In this document: positions 26,599 through 38,948 of the stretch, in pieces
Numbering within the stretch: the stretch's first letter is position 1
Layout of the letters: each line of letters begins with the position of its first letter
Assembly: GCF_003002815.1 (NCBI RefSeq)
Contig: NZ_PVTF01000006.1
Location: 582,485 to 646,484, forward strand
Length of the DNA stretch: 64,000 nt
Direction: 5' to 3'
Source: Umezawaea tangerina
GTDB lineage: Bacteria; Actinomycetota; Actinomycetes; Mycobacteriales; Pseudonocardiaceae
Translations under genes and position numbers: made by a program
The notes under the pieces: model-generated
Database searches by the model: none
What the model was told of the DNA's origin: nothing
The model's input: only the letters and a program-made list of their open reading frames with translations

Positions 26599-27435
26599 TC
26601 ACTCGGATCCGAGGATCCGCTCGATCAGTGCCAGCGAATCCGCCGGTGAGAGCGCCCGCGAGCACAGGTGGTCGAAAAGAAGTCTAGCCCTGGAGACCTC
26701 ATCGACCTCCTCGATGTGCGTGGATCCGGTGGGATAGGAGACGTACAGCAACTCGGGGTCATGCGGGTCCGGAAACTCCAACACGATGAAGGACCCGCTG
26801 ATGCCACCATGACCACCCAAGCCGGTCGGCAACACCTGGAGCGTGATCGTCGACAGCTCGGTCATGCCGATCAGGTGCAGCAACTGCGCCCGCATGACCT
26901 TCGGTCCACCTATGGTCTGCCGCAGGGCGGCTTCATCCACCAGGGCGACGAGCCGCAGCGGATCCTCGTCGGCGACAAGCCGTTCCTGACGGATAAGCCG
27001 GACCGCGACGTCGTTCGCAAGCTCCTTCTTGGTGCGCTTCAACTGATGCAACTCGAACAGCGCCCGCATGTAGCCCTCGGTCTGCAACAACCCCGGCAGG
27101 TGCAGCAGGGTCAGCTCGCGCACCACCGCGGCCTCGGTCTCGACGTCGACGTACCCCATGTCCTTGATGCCGTAGCTGACCCACCAGCCGGGCTTGAGGG
27201 CGTCCCTGGTGCGGTCGACGAGGTCGGGCACGAACTGGTCGTACACGTCCATCATCGACCGCACCAGGTGCACGTCGACCCTGGTCTCCCCGGCCTCTAT
27301 GCGTTGCAGCGAACTGCGGGACTTGTCGAGCAGGACGCAGGCCTTGTCGAGGCTCATGTCGGCCTCTTCGCGCATCGTCCGCAGGCGCTGCCCCAGCCTC
27401 CTGCGGCGGAACGTCGGCCGCTGTTGCGTGGTCAC
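26599..27435 (-). CDS. XRE family regulator with Scr1-type (DUF5753) C-terminal domain
   Basis: A 278-residue cytosolic regulator. N-terminal helix-turn-helix (LGQRLRTMREEADMSLDKAC, LLDKSRSSLQRIEAGE) and the DUF5753 domain from about 95 (LLHLPGLLQTEGYMRAL; QERLVADEDPLRLVALVDEAAL; QVLPTGLGGHGGISGSFIVLEF). It forms a two-gene unit with DUF397. Its position inside the subtilase cluster, between copies 1 and 2, suggests control of these exoproteases; this is inferred from linkage only. Confidence 0.93.
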   Translation of the reverse strand: MTTQQRPTFRRRRLGQRLRTMREEADMSLDKACVLLDKSRSSLQRIEAGETRVDVHLVRSMMDVYDQFVPDLVDRTRDALKPGWWVSYGIKDMGYVDVETEAAVVRELTLLHLPGLLQTEGYMRALFELHQLKRTKKELANDVAVRLIRQERLVADEDPLRLVALVDEAALRQTIGGPKVMRAQLLHLIGMTELSTITLQVLPTGLGGHGGISGSFIVLEFPDPHDPELLYVSYPTGSTHIEEVDEVSRARLLFDHLCSRALSPADSLALIERILGSE

Positions 27436-27501
27436 CGGACCTTTCTACCGATGCCCGCCGCAGGACTGGGATTCCCGCTACCCGAACGGGTTACGGGCCC
27501 G

Positions 27502-28707
<1,206 letters not shown>

Positions 28708-29132
28708 TCGTGATTCCCGTCCTCGAACGGTGTCCGGACGCCGTTCCACCCAACGCCTGCAGGGGCGTGGAACGGGCCCGACCACCTGGTCGATTCACAC
28801 TTTTCTCACACTGTGCGCTACAGCCCCATCGCTGACGCTCAAGCAGCCTAAGCAATAAGCTGAACGGGTGAAAGACGGGAACATTCACACCCGTTTTACT
28901 CTGTTAAAACAGTTTCTACCTGCGGTTTTGCCCGAGAAAATGACCGTTCCTACTCGCATTCTGGACTTGCCGGTCTATCGACCCCCCTATGCCAGTAGGG
29001 GTGGTTTCACACCGTCCCGAAAGGACTGGAAACGTTCCTGCGAAACGGCGGAAATTCGCCGGCCGGATTCGCGGAATGGCGTACCCGGTGCGGTCGGCGG
29101 AGTCGTGCGCCACCTGCCGCACCGGGTCCTGC
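28708..29132. other. 425-bp gene-free promoter region of subtilase copy 2
   Basis: I find no gene here. It is AT-richer than its surroundings. It holds an 8-bp inverted repeat AACGGGTG/CACCCGTT (28863-28870, 28888-28895), the block shared with copy 1 (28902-28930), a CCCCTA-N6-TAGGGG hairpin near 28985-29003 and the terminator of copy 3 (29083-29127). In gene direction TTAACA (28907-28902) and AATGTT (28885-28880, 16-nt spacer) could be the promoter. Confidence 0.5.
29083..29127 (-). terminator. Terminator of subtilase copy 3
   Basis: Stem ACCCGGTGCGG (29083-29093) with CCGCACCGGGT (29117-29127), with a smaller GGCG/CGCC hairpin inside the loop, beginning 6 bp past the stop. Confidence 0.7.
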
Positions 29133-30248
29133 CTACAGCGCCGGGTCCCAGTACAGGAGCCTGCCGAACGGCACCGGTGTGCCCGCGGCCACGATCGCCG
29201 CGGACACCTGCGCGGCCGTGGCCGTCGGGTTGAACTGGAGGTAGCGGGCGGCGACACCGGCGACGTGCGGCGCCGACATCGAGGTGCCGCTGAGGGTGTT
29301 GACGGCGGTGTCGCTGGTGTTCCACGCCGACACGACGTTCTGGCCCGGCGCGTAGACGTCCACACCCGGCCCGTAGTTGGACGACGACGACCTGGTGTCG
29401 GTGATCGTGGACGCCCCGACGGTCAACGCCTCGGCGACGCGCGCGGGCGAGTAGTTCGCGACGTCGGTGTTGCTGCCGCCCGCGGAGACCGTGTAGGTGA
29501 CACCGCTGAGGATGGAGGTGCGCACGGCGTCGTCCATCGCGACCGAGGCGGAGCCGCCGATGCTCATGTTGGCGACGGCGGGCTTGACCGAGTTGTTGGT
29601 CACCCAGCCGACCCCCGCGATGACGCCCGCCGTGGTACCGGAACCGGTGGGGCCCAACACCTTCACGCCCCACGCGGTGGCCTGCTTGGCGATGCCGTAG
29701 GTCGTGCCGATCGCGGTGGCGGCGACGTGCGTGCCGTGGCCGTTGAGGTCGTCGGCGACCGGGTCGTTGTCGACGAAGTCCCAACCGTCGCGGGCGCGGC
29801 CGCCGAAGTCGACGTGCGTCTTGCGGATGCCGGTGTCGATCACGTACACGTTCACGCCGAGACCGGTGGACGTGTAGCTGTACGCGTGGTCCAGCGGCAG
29901 GGCGCGCTGGTCGGTGCGGTCGAGGCCCCACGTCGGGTTGAGCTGGGTCGCGGTGGAGTGCACGACCTGGTTCTGCTCGACGTACTCGACCGACGGGTCG
30001 GCCGCCAGGCGCCTGGCCTCCTTCTCCGACATCGAGGCGGTGAAACCGTTGAACGCGCCCGTGAGCACCCGGCCGCCGACGGCCGCGGCGAGCCGGTCGC
30101 CGCCGCTCCTGACCTTCACGATGTAGCTGCCGGGGATCGCGGTCGGCGACCCGGCGGCGAGGACGACACCCTCCGCGGCCCGGGCGGGTGCGGCGGCGAG
30201 CGCCACCCCGAGGACGGCCACCCCTAAGCACGACAACAGCTTGCGCAT
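29133..30248 (-). CDS. Secreted S8 subtilase (copy 3, most divergent)
   Basis: 371 residues. Signal peptide MRKLLSCLGVAVLGVALAAA to PARA, a shorter I9 propeptide (SYIVKVRSGG to VEYVEQNQVV), catalytic Asp in YVIDTGIRKTH, His in GHGTHVAA, Ser in GTSMSAPH. The oxyanion segment is SAGGSNTD, where the other copies have AAGNSNAN; the catalytic-site Asn therefore appears shifted or replaced, which could lower activity. AAGGGAA precedes ATG 30248. It has its own terminator and lies 72 bp downstream of copy 4, separated by a strong hairpin. Confidence 0.92.
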   Translation of the reverse strand: MRKLLSCLGVAVLGVALAAAPARAAEGVVLAAGSPTAIPGSYIVKVRSGGDRLAAAVGGRVLTGAFNGFTASMSEKEARRLAADPSVEYVEQNQVVHSTATQLNPTWGLDRTDQRALPLDHAYSYTSTGLGVNVYVIDTGIRKTHVDFGGRARDGWDFVDNDPVADDLNGHGTHVAATAIGTTYGIAKQATAWGVKVLGPTGSGTTAGVIAGVGWVTNNSVKPAVANMSIGGSASVAMDDAVRTSILSGVTYTVSAGGSNTDVANYSPARVAEALTVGASTITDTRSSSSNYGPGVDVYAPGQNVVSAWNTSDTAVNTLSGTSMSAPHVAGVAARYLQFNPTATAAQVSAAIVAAGTPVPFGRLLYWDPAL

Positions 30249-30271
30249 GGCGGATTCCCTTCTACGCAGGG

Positions 30272-30306
30272 CGGTGGCCCCGACGCGGGACGCGTCGGGG
30301 CCACCG
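30272..30306 (-). terminator. Terminator between subtilase copies 4 and 3
   Basis: A perfect 15-bp stem (30272-30286 with 30292-30306) and a GGGAC loop, 15 bp past the copy 4 stop. It implies that copy 3 is transcribed separately. Confidence 0.8.
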
Positions 30307-30320
30307 TGGGGAACAGCGAA

Positions 30321-31508
30321 CTAGGCGGTCGGGGACCGGAACAGCAGGCGGTTCGGGGAACCGGAACCGGGGTTGGTCACCTTGCCGGTGGTCGCCGTCG
30401 AGGTGATCGCGGAGGACACCGTGGCGGGCGAGGCGGTCGGGTTGGACTGGAGGTAGCGGGCCGTCACGCCGACCACGTGCGGGGTCGCCATGGAGGTGCC
30501 GCTGATGGTGTTCGTCGCGGTGTCGCTGGTGTTCCACGACGAGGTGATGCCCGAACCGGGCGCGAAGACGTCGAGCACCGAGCCGAAGTTCGAGTAGCTG
30601 GCGCGGGCGTCGGTGCGCTCGGTGGCGCCGACCGTGATGGCCTGCGTCACGCGGGCCGGGGAGAACGTGCTGGCGTTGGCGTTGCTGTTGCCCGCGGCCA
30701 CGCCGTAGGTCACACCTGCCGCGATGGAGGAGCGGACCGCGTCGTCCAGCGCGGTGGACGCGCCGCCGCCGAGGCTCATGTTGGCCGTGGCGGGCTTGAC
30801 GTGGTTGTTGGTCACCCAGTTGATGCCCGCGACGACACCGGCGGTCGTGCCGGAGCCGCCGTTGTCGAGCACGCGCACGGCGACGATCTTGACGCCCTTC
30901 GCGACGCCGTACTGGCTGCCGCCGATGGTGCCTGCGACGTGCGTGCCGTGGCCGTTGCCGTCCTGCGCGACGTTGTCGTTGTCCACCGCGTCGTAGCCGT
31001 TGACCGCGCGGCCGCCGAACGTCTGGTGGGTGATCCGCACACCGGTGTCGATGACGTAGGCGTTCACGCCCGCGCCGGTCGAGGTGTAGCTGTAGGAGGA
31101 GTTGAGCGGGAGGCTGGCCTGGTCGATCCGGTCCAGACCCCACGACGGCGGGTTGGCCTGCGTGGTCTCGACGTGGAAGACCTGGTTCTGCTCGACGTAC
31201 TCGACCGACGGGTCGGCGGCCAGGCGCTTGGCCTGCTTCTCCGACGCGGTCGCCGCGAAGCCCTTGAACCCGCCCTCGTACGTGCGGTCGATCTTCGCGT
31301 CGAACTTCGACGCGAGCGAGTCGACCGACGCCGTGGAGAAGTCCTTCAGCTTCACGATGTAGCTGCCGGGAATCGCCTCGGGCGCCCCCGCTGCCCGGAT
31401 CGTGCCCTCGGCTGCCTGCGCGGTGCCTGCCAGGGTGATCGTCGCGGCGGCCGCGACCACCACCGCCCCGGCACCCGCCAACCAGCGCACCTGTCGTGTT
31501 TCACGCAT
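30321..31508 (-). CDS. Secreted S8 subtilase (copy 4)
   Basis: 395 residues; signal peptide MRETRQVRWLAG to GTAQA, I9 propeptide (SYIVKLKD to VEYVEQNQVF), catalytic Asp in [11 protein letters not shown], His in GHGTHVAG, Ser in GTSMATPH and Asn in [10 protein letters not shown]. The open frame extends to 31775, but the signal peptide and AGGAA site place the start at 31508. The C-terminus NRLLFRSPTA matches copies 1 and 2. It is the first gene of the tandem in transcription direction. Confidence 0.93.
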   Translation of the reverse strand: MRETRQVRWLAGAGAVVVAAAATITLAGTAQAAEGTIRAAGAPEAIPGSYIVKLKDFSTASVDSLASKFDAKIDRTYEGGFKGFAATASEKQAKRLAADPSVEYVEQNQVFHVETTQANPPSWGLDRIDQASLPLNSSYSYTSTGAGVNAYVIDTGVRITHQTFGGRAVNGYDAVDNDNVAQDGNGHGTHVAGTIGGSQYGVAKGVKIVAVRVLDNGGSGTTAGVVAGINWVTNNHVKPATANMSLGGGASTALDDAVRSSIAAGVTYGVAAGNSNANASTFSPARVTQAITVGATERTDARASYSNFGSVLDVFAPGSGITSSWNTSDTATNTISGTSMATPHVVGVTARYLQSNPTASPATVSSAITSTATTGKVTNPGSGSPNRLLFRSPTA

Positions 31509-31902
31509 TCGTCTGTTCCTGTCGTTCGCAGGGACGGCCGACGAAGTGACCCGTGGGCAGCGGAAGACGGGGTACGACGACCGCGTGTCACGCCCGTGAT
31601 CAGGCGCTCCACGTCTTCCGAGGCTATTGAGGATCCGAGATGTCCGAAATCGACCAGATGCCTCAGTGGTCCTACTCACGTCGTGGGGCAGCAGGGCCAC
31701 GCCGATCGTCGCATACCTCCGGAGGTACGCCCCCGTGCGTACGTCGGGAATGAACAGGGCCGAAAGTCTCGACAATCGGGTGTTTCATTAACAGTGTCAG
31801 CTGCTGGAATGGCGACGGAACATCCCCGAACGGCTGTACCCCCGTCCTGATTTGTCACAGTAGGGTCGCTCCCGCTGTAGTTCCCCCAGAACGGAGTGGG
31901 TA
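31509..31902. promoter_or_regulatory. Divergent promoter region (394 bp) with a 14-bp perfect palindrome
   Basis: No gene seen. TACCTCCGGAGGTA at 31714-31727 is an exact palindrome and a candidate operator. On the plus strand TTGTCA (31852-31857), an 18-nt spacer and TGTAGT (31876-31881) could drive the regulator at 31903. Confidence 0.45.
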
Positions 31903-32814
31903 ATGGTCGGCCATGCCACCGAAACGGCCGAGGAGTTCGCCGAAACACTGCGTGCCGCGATCCGCGCGAAAGGCTTGAGCCTCGACCGCATTCGGCACCG
32001 CCTGCAGATGCGCGGAGCACCGATCAGCATCACGGCGCTGAGCTACTGGCAGTCGGGCAGGCGCAGGCCGGAACGACCGGACTCGCTGCTCGCGTTGGGC
32101 CACCTCGAAGACGTGCTCGACCTCCCCGAAGGGGCGTTGAGCCAACTCCTCGGACCACCGAGGCCGCGCGGACGCGGCCGGGTCCGTCCCCCGACACCGC
32201 AGGTCCAGGGCGCGGGGCGGGACAACGTCCGGCTCGCGCAGCTGCTCGCGGGCGTCGACACCAGTTCCGACACCGGGCTGAGCCGGGTCTCCCAGCAGGA
32301 CCGGGTCGAGATCGGGGCCGACGGCGGGACCCGCAGACTGCGCTCCCGGCACACCCTGCGGGCCGACCGCAGCGGCGTCGACCGGTGGGTGCTGGTGTAC
32401 GACACCGACGCCCCCGGCAACCCGCTGCCCTCGGTCGGGATGCTGCGTTCGTGCAGGCTCGGGCGGTTGATAGCGGACCCCACCAGCGGGATCCTGGTCG
32501 CCGAGCTGCTGTTCCCGAAGCCGTTGCGGCAGGGCGAGACGCTGGTGCTGGAGTACGAGCTGCTCCAGGACGAGGCGCCCTACCCCGCGCTGGAGACCTC
32601 GCACTTCCGCCGCTTCCGGCTGCCCGTCCGGGAGTACTCGCTGGAGGTCCGCTTCGACTCCCGGTGCCTGCCCGCGCGGTGCGAGCGCTTCTCCACGCCC
32701 GATCTCGAGCAGGGCACCGAGATCGAGGTGGACGAGTGGGGTTACGCGTTCGCCACATCGCGCGACTTCGGGCCGGGAATTTTCGGCATCAGATGGGAAT
32801 GGGTTCTTAGCTAA
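31903..32814 (+). CDS. Helix-turn-helix DNA-binding protein with beta-rich C-terminal domain
   Basis: A 303-residue cytosolic protein. Residues 8-75 form an XRE-like fold (FAETLRAAIRAKGLSLDRIRHRL, then ALSYWQSGRRRPERPDSLLAL). The remainder (about 120-300) is a beta-rich domain ending DFGPGIFGIRWEW, known only as a conserved part of actinobacterial XRE-like proteins; I do not know its ligand. It is divergent from subtilase copy 4 across a long regulatory gap and ends 1 bp from the stop of the convergent acyl-CoA dehydrogenase. Confidence 0.8.
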   Translation: MVGHATETAEEFAETLRAAIRAKGLSLDRIRHRLQMRGAPISITALSYWQSGRRRPERPDSLLALGHLEDVLDLPEGALSQLLGPPRPRGRGRVRPPTPQVQGAGRDNVRLAQLLAGVDTSSDTGLSRVSQQDRVEIGADGGTRRLRSRHTLRADRSGVDRWVLVYDTDAPGNPLPSVGMLRSCRLGRLIADPTSGILVAELLFPKPLRQGETLVLEYELLQDEAPYPALETSHFRRFRLPVREYSLEVRFDSRCLPARCERFSTPDLEQGTEIEVDEWGYAFATSRDFGPGIFGIRWEWVLS

Positions 32815-32815
32815 A

Positions 32816-33961
32816 CTAATAGGACCGGGGCAGGTTCAGGGTGTGCTGCGCCACGTAGTTGAGGATCATTTCCCGGCTCACCGGGGCGATTCGGGAAATA
32901 CGTGACGCGGACAACAGCGAGCCCAGTCCGTACTCGGTGGCGAGACCGTTGCCGCCGTGCACCTGGATGGCCAGGTCGACCGCGGTGGCAACCGCTTCCC
33001 CGGCCGCGTACTTCGCCATGTTGGCCGATTCACCGGCCGCCTTGTCCTGCCCCGCGTCGTAGAGCGCGGCGGCTTTCTGGGTCATCACGCGGGCCAGCTC
33101 CACCTGGATGGCGCACTGCGCCAGCGGGTGGGCCAGCCCCTGGTGGGAGCCGATGGGCGCCCCCCAGACCGACCTGGTGCGGGCGTACTCCGCCGCCTTG
33201 TCCAGGGCCCTGCGGGCCATACCAGTGGCGAACGACGCCGCCATGATGCGCTCCGGGTTGAGCCCGGCGAACAGCTGGGCCAACCCGGCGTCCTCGGAGC
33301 CCACCAGGGCGTCCGAGGGCAGGCGGACGTCGTCGAAGAACATGGTGAACTGCTTCTCCGGCGAGACGATGTCCATCTCGATGGGCCGGTAGGTCAGGCC
33401 CGCGACGTCCGTGGGCACGATCATCAGCGCCGGGCCGGTCTCGCTGAACGCCACGACCAGCACGGCCTGGACCTCGTCCACGCCGGAGATGTAGTACTTG
33501 CCGCCGGACAGGACCCACTCGTCGCCGTCGCGGCGGACCCTCGTGGCGAGCCGGTGCGAGTTCGAGCCCGCGTCCGGCTCGGTGATCGCGAACGCCATCT
33601 TGGTGGTGCCCTCGGCGAAGCCGGGCAGCCACCGCTGCTTCTGCGCGTCGGTGCCGAAGCGGGCGATCACCGTGGCGCAGATGGCCGGGGAGACCACCAT
33701 GAGCAGCATCGGGCTGCCCGCCCGTGCCAACTCTTCACAGACAGCGGCCAGGTCTCCGATGCCGCCGCCACCGCCGCCGTACTCCTCCGGTACCGCCACT
33801 CCGAGGTATCCGAGCTTGCCCGCCTCGGCCCACAGCTCGTCGGTCTTCTCCCCCGCGCGGGCCTTGGAGACGAAGTACTCGTGGCCGTAGCGGGAGCCCA
33901 GGTCCGCCACGGCCGCGCGCAGCGCCCGGCGCTCGTCGCTCTCGGTGAAGTTGATGCTCAT
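32816..33961 (-). CDS. Acyl-CoA dehydrogenase (operon distal)
   Basis: A 381-residue FAD enzyme of normal length that introduces an alpha,beta double bond into an acyl-CoA. Visible are the N-terminal helical domain (GVAVPEEYGGGG), flavin-binding AFAITEPDAGSN and YYISGVDE, and C-terminal ARTRSVWGAPIGSHQG, MAKYAAGEA, QVHGGNGLATEYGL. The usual catalytic Glu of the IVYG/YEG segment is not obvious, as in citronellyl-CoA/AtuD-type and other branched-chain enzymes whose base lies elsewhere. It starts 1 bp past the biotin carboxylase stop and is the last gene of the operon. Confidence 0.92.
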   Translation of the reverse strand: MSINFTESDERRALRAAVADLGSRYGHEYFVSKARAGEKTDELWAEAGKLGYLGVAVPEEYGGGGGGIGDLAAVCEELARAGSPMLLMVVSPAICATVIARFGTDAQKQRWLPGFAEGTTKMAFAITEPDAGSNSHRLATRVRRDGDEWVLSGGKYYISGVDEVQAVLVVAFSETGPALMIVPTDVAGLTYRPIEMDIVSPEKQFTMFFDDVRLPSDALVGSEDAGLAQLFAGLNPERIMAASFATGMARRALDKAAEYARTRSVWGAPIGSHQGLAHPLAQCAIQVELARVMTQKAAALYDAGQDKAAGESANMAKYAAGEAVATAVDLAIQVHGGNGLATEYGLGSLLSASRISRIAPVSREMILNYVAQHTLNLPRSY

Positions 33962-33962
33962 C

Positions 33963-35858
33963 TCATGCTCCCTGTCCGCTCGACTCCGCGAGCGAGTCGT
34001 CGGCCACCACGACCAGCACGTCGCCCGAGTCGACCTGCTGCCCTTGGGTGATCCGCAGCTCGGTGACCGTGCCCGCGGTCGAGGCGAGGACCCGGTGCTC
34101 CATCTTCATCGCTTCCAGCACGAGCAGCTCCGCGCCCGCCTCGACCCGTTGCCCCTGCTCGACCGCGACCCGCACGACCGTGCCGGGCATCGGCGCGACC
34201 GTCGCGCCGGGCGCCACCTTCGTCTCCGGGGCGGGGAAGCGGGGCACGACCCTGAGCGTCACGGCGCCCAGCGGCGAGTCGACCTCGACGGTGTCGCCGT
34301 AGACCGCGACGTGGAAACGTTTCCGCACACCATCGAGTTCGAGCGTCACCACGTCTTCGTTCGCGTCCACAACTGTCAACGGGAGGTTCGTGACCACGCC
34401 GTCGCGGGTGTGCCGGTACTCGACGTCGACACCCTCGTAGCTCACCCGCTGCGGCTGCGACGGCAGGTTGCGCCAGCCGCTGGGCAACGCGCCCGTGCGC
34501 CGTCGCGCGGCCTGAGCCAGTGCCGCGGCCAACGCGCTCGGCGCTAGGTCGCGCTCCTTGGCCGGCGTGAGGCGGTGCTCGTCGAGGAACCCGGTGTGGG
34601 TGTTGCCGTCGACGAACTCCGGGTGCCGCAGGACGTCCACGAGCAGGTCGCGGTTCGTGACCAGGCCGTGGACCCGGCTGGCCGCGAGCGCGGCGGCGAG
34701 CTTGCGGGCCGCGCTGGTCCGGTCCGGCGCCCACGCGATCACCTTGGCCAACATGGGGTCGTAGTGCACGCCGACGACCGAGCCGCTCTCGACACCGCTG
34801 TCCACGCGGACGTCGCCGGGCACCTCGAACCGGTGCAGCGTGCCGCTTGCGGGCCGCCAGTCCCGCGTCGGGTCCTCGGCGTAGAGGCGGACCTCGATCG
34901 CGTGGCCGTTCGGCGTCGGCGGTTCGGCCGGGAGCCGCGCGCCTTCGGCGATGGCGAGCTGCCAGGCCACCAGGTCGACCCCGAAGACCAGCTCGGTGAC
35001 CGGGTGCTCGACCTGGAGGCGGGTGTTGACCTCGAGGAAGTGGAAGTCGCCGTCGGAGAACAGGAACTCGACGGTGCCGGCGCCGACGTACCCGATCGCC
35101 TCCGCGGCGGCCGTGGCGGCGTCGTAGAGCCGTTGGCGCGCCTCGGGACCCACCGCCGGACTCGGGGTCTCCTCCACGATCTTCTGGTGCCGCCGCTGGA
35201 TCGAGCACTCCCGCTCGCCCAGCACCCACACCGTGCCGTGCGCGTCGGCGAGCACCTGCACCTCGACGTGCCGGGCGCCCTCCAGCAGCGGTTCGCAGAA
35301 CACCGTGCCGTCGCCGAACGCCGACTCGGCCTCGCGCCGGGCACCCGCGACGGCCTCCGCCAGCTCCTCCTTCGCCCGGACCACCCGCATACCCCGGCCA
35401 CCGCCGCCCGCGGACGCCTTGACCAGCAACGGGAACACGTCGGCGGTCTCGGGGTCGAGCTCGGCCAGCACCGGCACGCCCGCCGCGGCCATCCGCTTCT
35501 TCGCGGCGACCTTCGACCCCATGGCCTCGATGGCCTCCGGGGTCGGCCCGACCCAGGTCAGCCCGGCGGCCAGCACCGCGCGGGCGAAGTCGGCGTTCTC
35601 GGAGAGGAACCCGTAACCGGGGTGCACCGCGTCCGCCCCGGCCCTCAGAGCGGCGTCGACCAGCAGGTCGGCGCGCAGGTACGTCTCGGCCGGGGTGGCG
35701 CCGGGCAGCCGGACGGCCGCATCGGCCTCCTCGACGTGCGGCGCGTCGGCGTCCGGGTCGGAGTGCACGGCGACCGGCGAGATGCCGAGGTCGCGGCACG
35801 TGCGGATGACGCGACGGGCGATCTCGCCGCGGTTCGCGATCAACAAGGTCTGGATCAT
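33963..35858 (-). CDS. Acyl-CoA carboxylase alpha subunit (biotin carboxylase + biotin carrier)
   Basis: 631 residues. Biotin carboxylase domain 1-450 (LLIANRGEIARRVIRTCRDLG; ATP-grasp LVKASAGGGGRGMRVV; FLEVNTRLQVEHPVTELVFGVDLV), BT-like linker, and a C-terminal carrier domain whose biotinyl Lys lies in LEAMKMEH (about 584). It carboxylates biotin with bicarbonate and ATP, for transfer to an acyl-CoA by the beta subunit encoded immediately upstream. ATG 35858 lies 2 bp after that gene's stop. The neighbourhood suggests a geranyl- or methylcrotonyl-CoA-type substrate instead of acetyl-CoA; specificity cannot be read here. Confidence 0.93.
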   Translation of the reverse strand: MIQTLLIANRGEIARRVIRTCRDLGISPVAVHSDPDADAPHVEEADAAVRLPGATPAETYLRADLLVDAALRAGADAVHPGYGFLSENADFARAVLAAGLTWVGPTPEAIEAMGSKVAAKKRMAAAGVPVLAELDPETADVFPLLVKASAGGGGRGMRVVRAKEELAEAVAGARREAESAFGDGTVFCEPLLEGARHVEVQVLADAHGTVWVLGERECSIQRRHQKIVEETPSPAVGPEARQRLYDAATAAAEAIGYVGAGTVEFLFSDGDFHFLEVNTRLQVEHPVTELVFGVDLVAWQLAIAEGARLPAEPPTPNGHAIEVRLYAEDPTRDWRPASGTLHRFEVPGDVRVDSGVESGSVVGVHYDPMLAKVIAWAPDRTSAARKLAAALAASRVHGLVTNRDLLVDVLRHPEFVDGNTHTGFLDEHRLTPAKERDLAPSALAAALAQAARRRTGALPSGWRNLPSQPQRVSYEGVDVEYRHTRDGVVTNLPLTVVDANEDVVTLELDGVRKRFHVAVYGDTVEVDSPLGAVTLRVVPRFPAPETKVAPGATVAPMPGTVVRVAVEQGQRVEAGAELLVLEAMKMEHRVLASTAGTVTELRITQGQQVDSGDVLVVVADDSLAESSGQGA

Positions 35859-35860
35859 GG

Positions 35861-37452
<1,592 letters not shown>

Positions 37453-37456
<4 letters not shown>

Positions 37457-38631
37457 GACGTGTACCCCAATCGGCGGGCGGCCAGTTCGGCCATGACTTC
37501 GGTGGTGCCGCCGCCGATGCCGAGGATGCGGGCGTCGCGGTAGTGGCGTTCGACCTCGGCGTCGCGCAGGTAGCCGAAGCCGCCGTGCAGCTGCACGGCC
37601 TCGTCCACGACGAAGTCGCAGGCGGCGACGGCGGCGTTCTTGGCGAAGCAGACCTGGGCGACGCACTCGCGGCCGTCGGCGATCATCGCGGCGACCTCCC
37701 TGGTGTAGGTGCGGGCCAGTTCGGTGCGCTGGGCCATCTCGACGAGCTTGTGGCTGACCAGCTGGCGCTTGACCAGCGGCTTGCCGAAGGTCTCGCGGGT
37801 GCGGACGTAGGCGAGCGTGAGGTCGAGGCAGCGCTGGGCGGTGGCGTAGGCCTCGACGGCCATGGTGATGCGCTCGACCTGGAACTGGCGCATGACCAGG
37901 GCGAAGCCGCCGTTCTCCGGTCCGACCAGGTTCGCGGCGGGGACGCGGGTGTCCACGAAGGACAGTTCGGCCGTGTCGGAGCAGTGCCAGCCCATCTTCT
38001 CCAGCCTGCGCACGACCTCGATCCCCCGGTCGACCACCAGCAGGCTCACGCCCCCGTAGCCGGGGCCGCCCGTCCGGACCGCCGTGGTCACGAAGTCGGC
38101 GCGGGCACCGGAGGTGATGAACGTCTTGGTGCCGTTGACGACGTAGTCGTCGCCGTCGCGGACCGCGGTGGTGCGCAGGGCCGCGACGTCCGAGCCGCCG
38201 TCGGGCTCGGTGATGGCGAGGGCCCCGATCAGGTCGCCGGCGAGGGTCGGGCGGACGAACCGGTCGACCAGGCCGGGGTCGCCCGCGTCCACGATGTGCG
38301 GGAGGGCGATGCCGTGCGTGAACAGCCCCGCGACCAGACCGGACGAGCCGCCCGCCTGGATGATCTCCTCGGTCATCACGACGCTGTCGAGGAGGTCGCC
38401 GCCGCTGCCGCCGACCTCCTCGGCGAAACCGATGCCCAGCAGGCCGACCTTCGCCGCGGCGCGGTGCAGGTCGCGCGGCAGTTCGCCTGCCCGTTCCCAG
38501 TCGTCCAGGTGCGGCACGACCTCGCGTTCGGTGAACTTGCGGACCGTGGCCCGCAGCTCCTTGCGTTCTGGGGTGGCGAAGAGGTCGGCCGTGATGCCCG
38601 AGGACTCGCTTGCGGGATCGAGCGTGCTCAC
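37453..38631 (-). CDS. Acyl-CoA dehydrogenase (operon internal)
   Basis: 392 residues with GTG start overlapping the upstream AtuA-like small gene (GTGA). Motifs: LLGIGFAEEVGGSGGD, ALAITEPDGGSDVAALRTTA, KTFITSGARAD, CSDTAELSFVDTRVPAANLVG, YVRTRETFGKPL, DEAVQLHGGFGYLRDAEVERHYRDARILGIGGGTTEVM. The LHGGFGY and ending are typical of isovaleryl/short-branched-chain dehydrogenases. Together with the other dehydrogenase and the carboxylase, it fits stepwise breakdown of a branched acyl-CoA. Confidence 0.93.
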
Positions 38632-38948
38632 AGCAACGCCTCCGGGATGTCGACGTGCCGGGAACGCAGCCACTCGCCGAGCGCCTTGGCCTGGGGGTCG
38701 AAGCGGGTCGACGAGGCCACGCCGTCGCCGAGCAACCCGTGCAGGACGAAGTTGAGGGCGCGGAGGTTGGGGAGCTCGTAGCGGACGACCTCGCCCGCCT
38801 CGGGCAGGAGCTCCTTGAGGCGGGCGACGGTCAGCTCGCCGACCAGCCACGCGTAGGCCTCGTCGGTGCGGACCCAGACGCCGAGGTTGGCGTCGCCGCC
38901 CTTGTCGCCCGAGCGGGCTCCCGCGATGGTGCCGAGGGGGACCTTCAT
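38628..38948 (-). CDS. AtuA-like C-terminal domain protein
   Basis: A 106-residue protein equivalent to the C-terminal ferredoxin-fold-like part of AtuA (VPLGTIAGARSGDKGGDANLGVWVR; PNLRALNFVLHGLLGDGV). In Pseudomonas AtuA it is the end of one roughly 600-residue chain; here it is a separate gene overlapping the N-terminal partner by ATGA. The two probably form a complex. The exact reaction of AtuA is not established. Confidence 0.85.
   Translation of the reverse strand: MKVPLGTIAGARSGDKGGDANLGVWVRTDEAYAWLVGELTVARLKELLPEAGEVVRYELPNLRALNFVLHGLLGDGVASSTRFDPQAKALGEWLRSRHVDIPEALL

Noticed and set aside
28916..29365. 149-codon minus-strand ORF, possible remnant of a second DUF397 gene before subtilase copy 2
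   Set aside because: Its end resembles the DUF397 end only over the shared promoter block; the rest has no DUF397 motif and overlaps the subtilase copy 3 gene.
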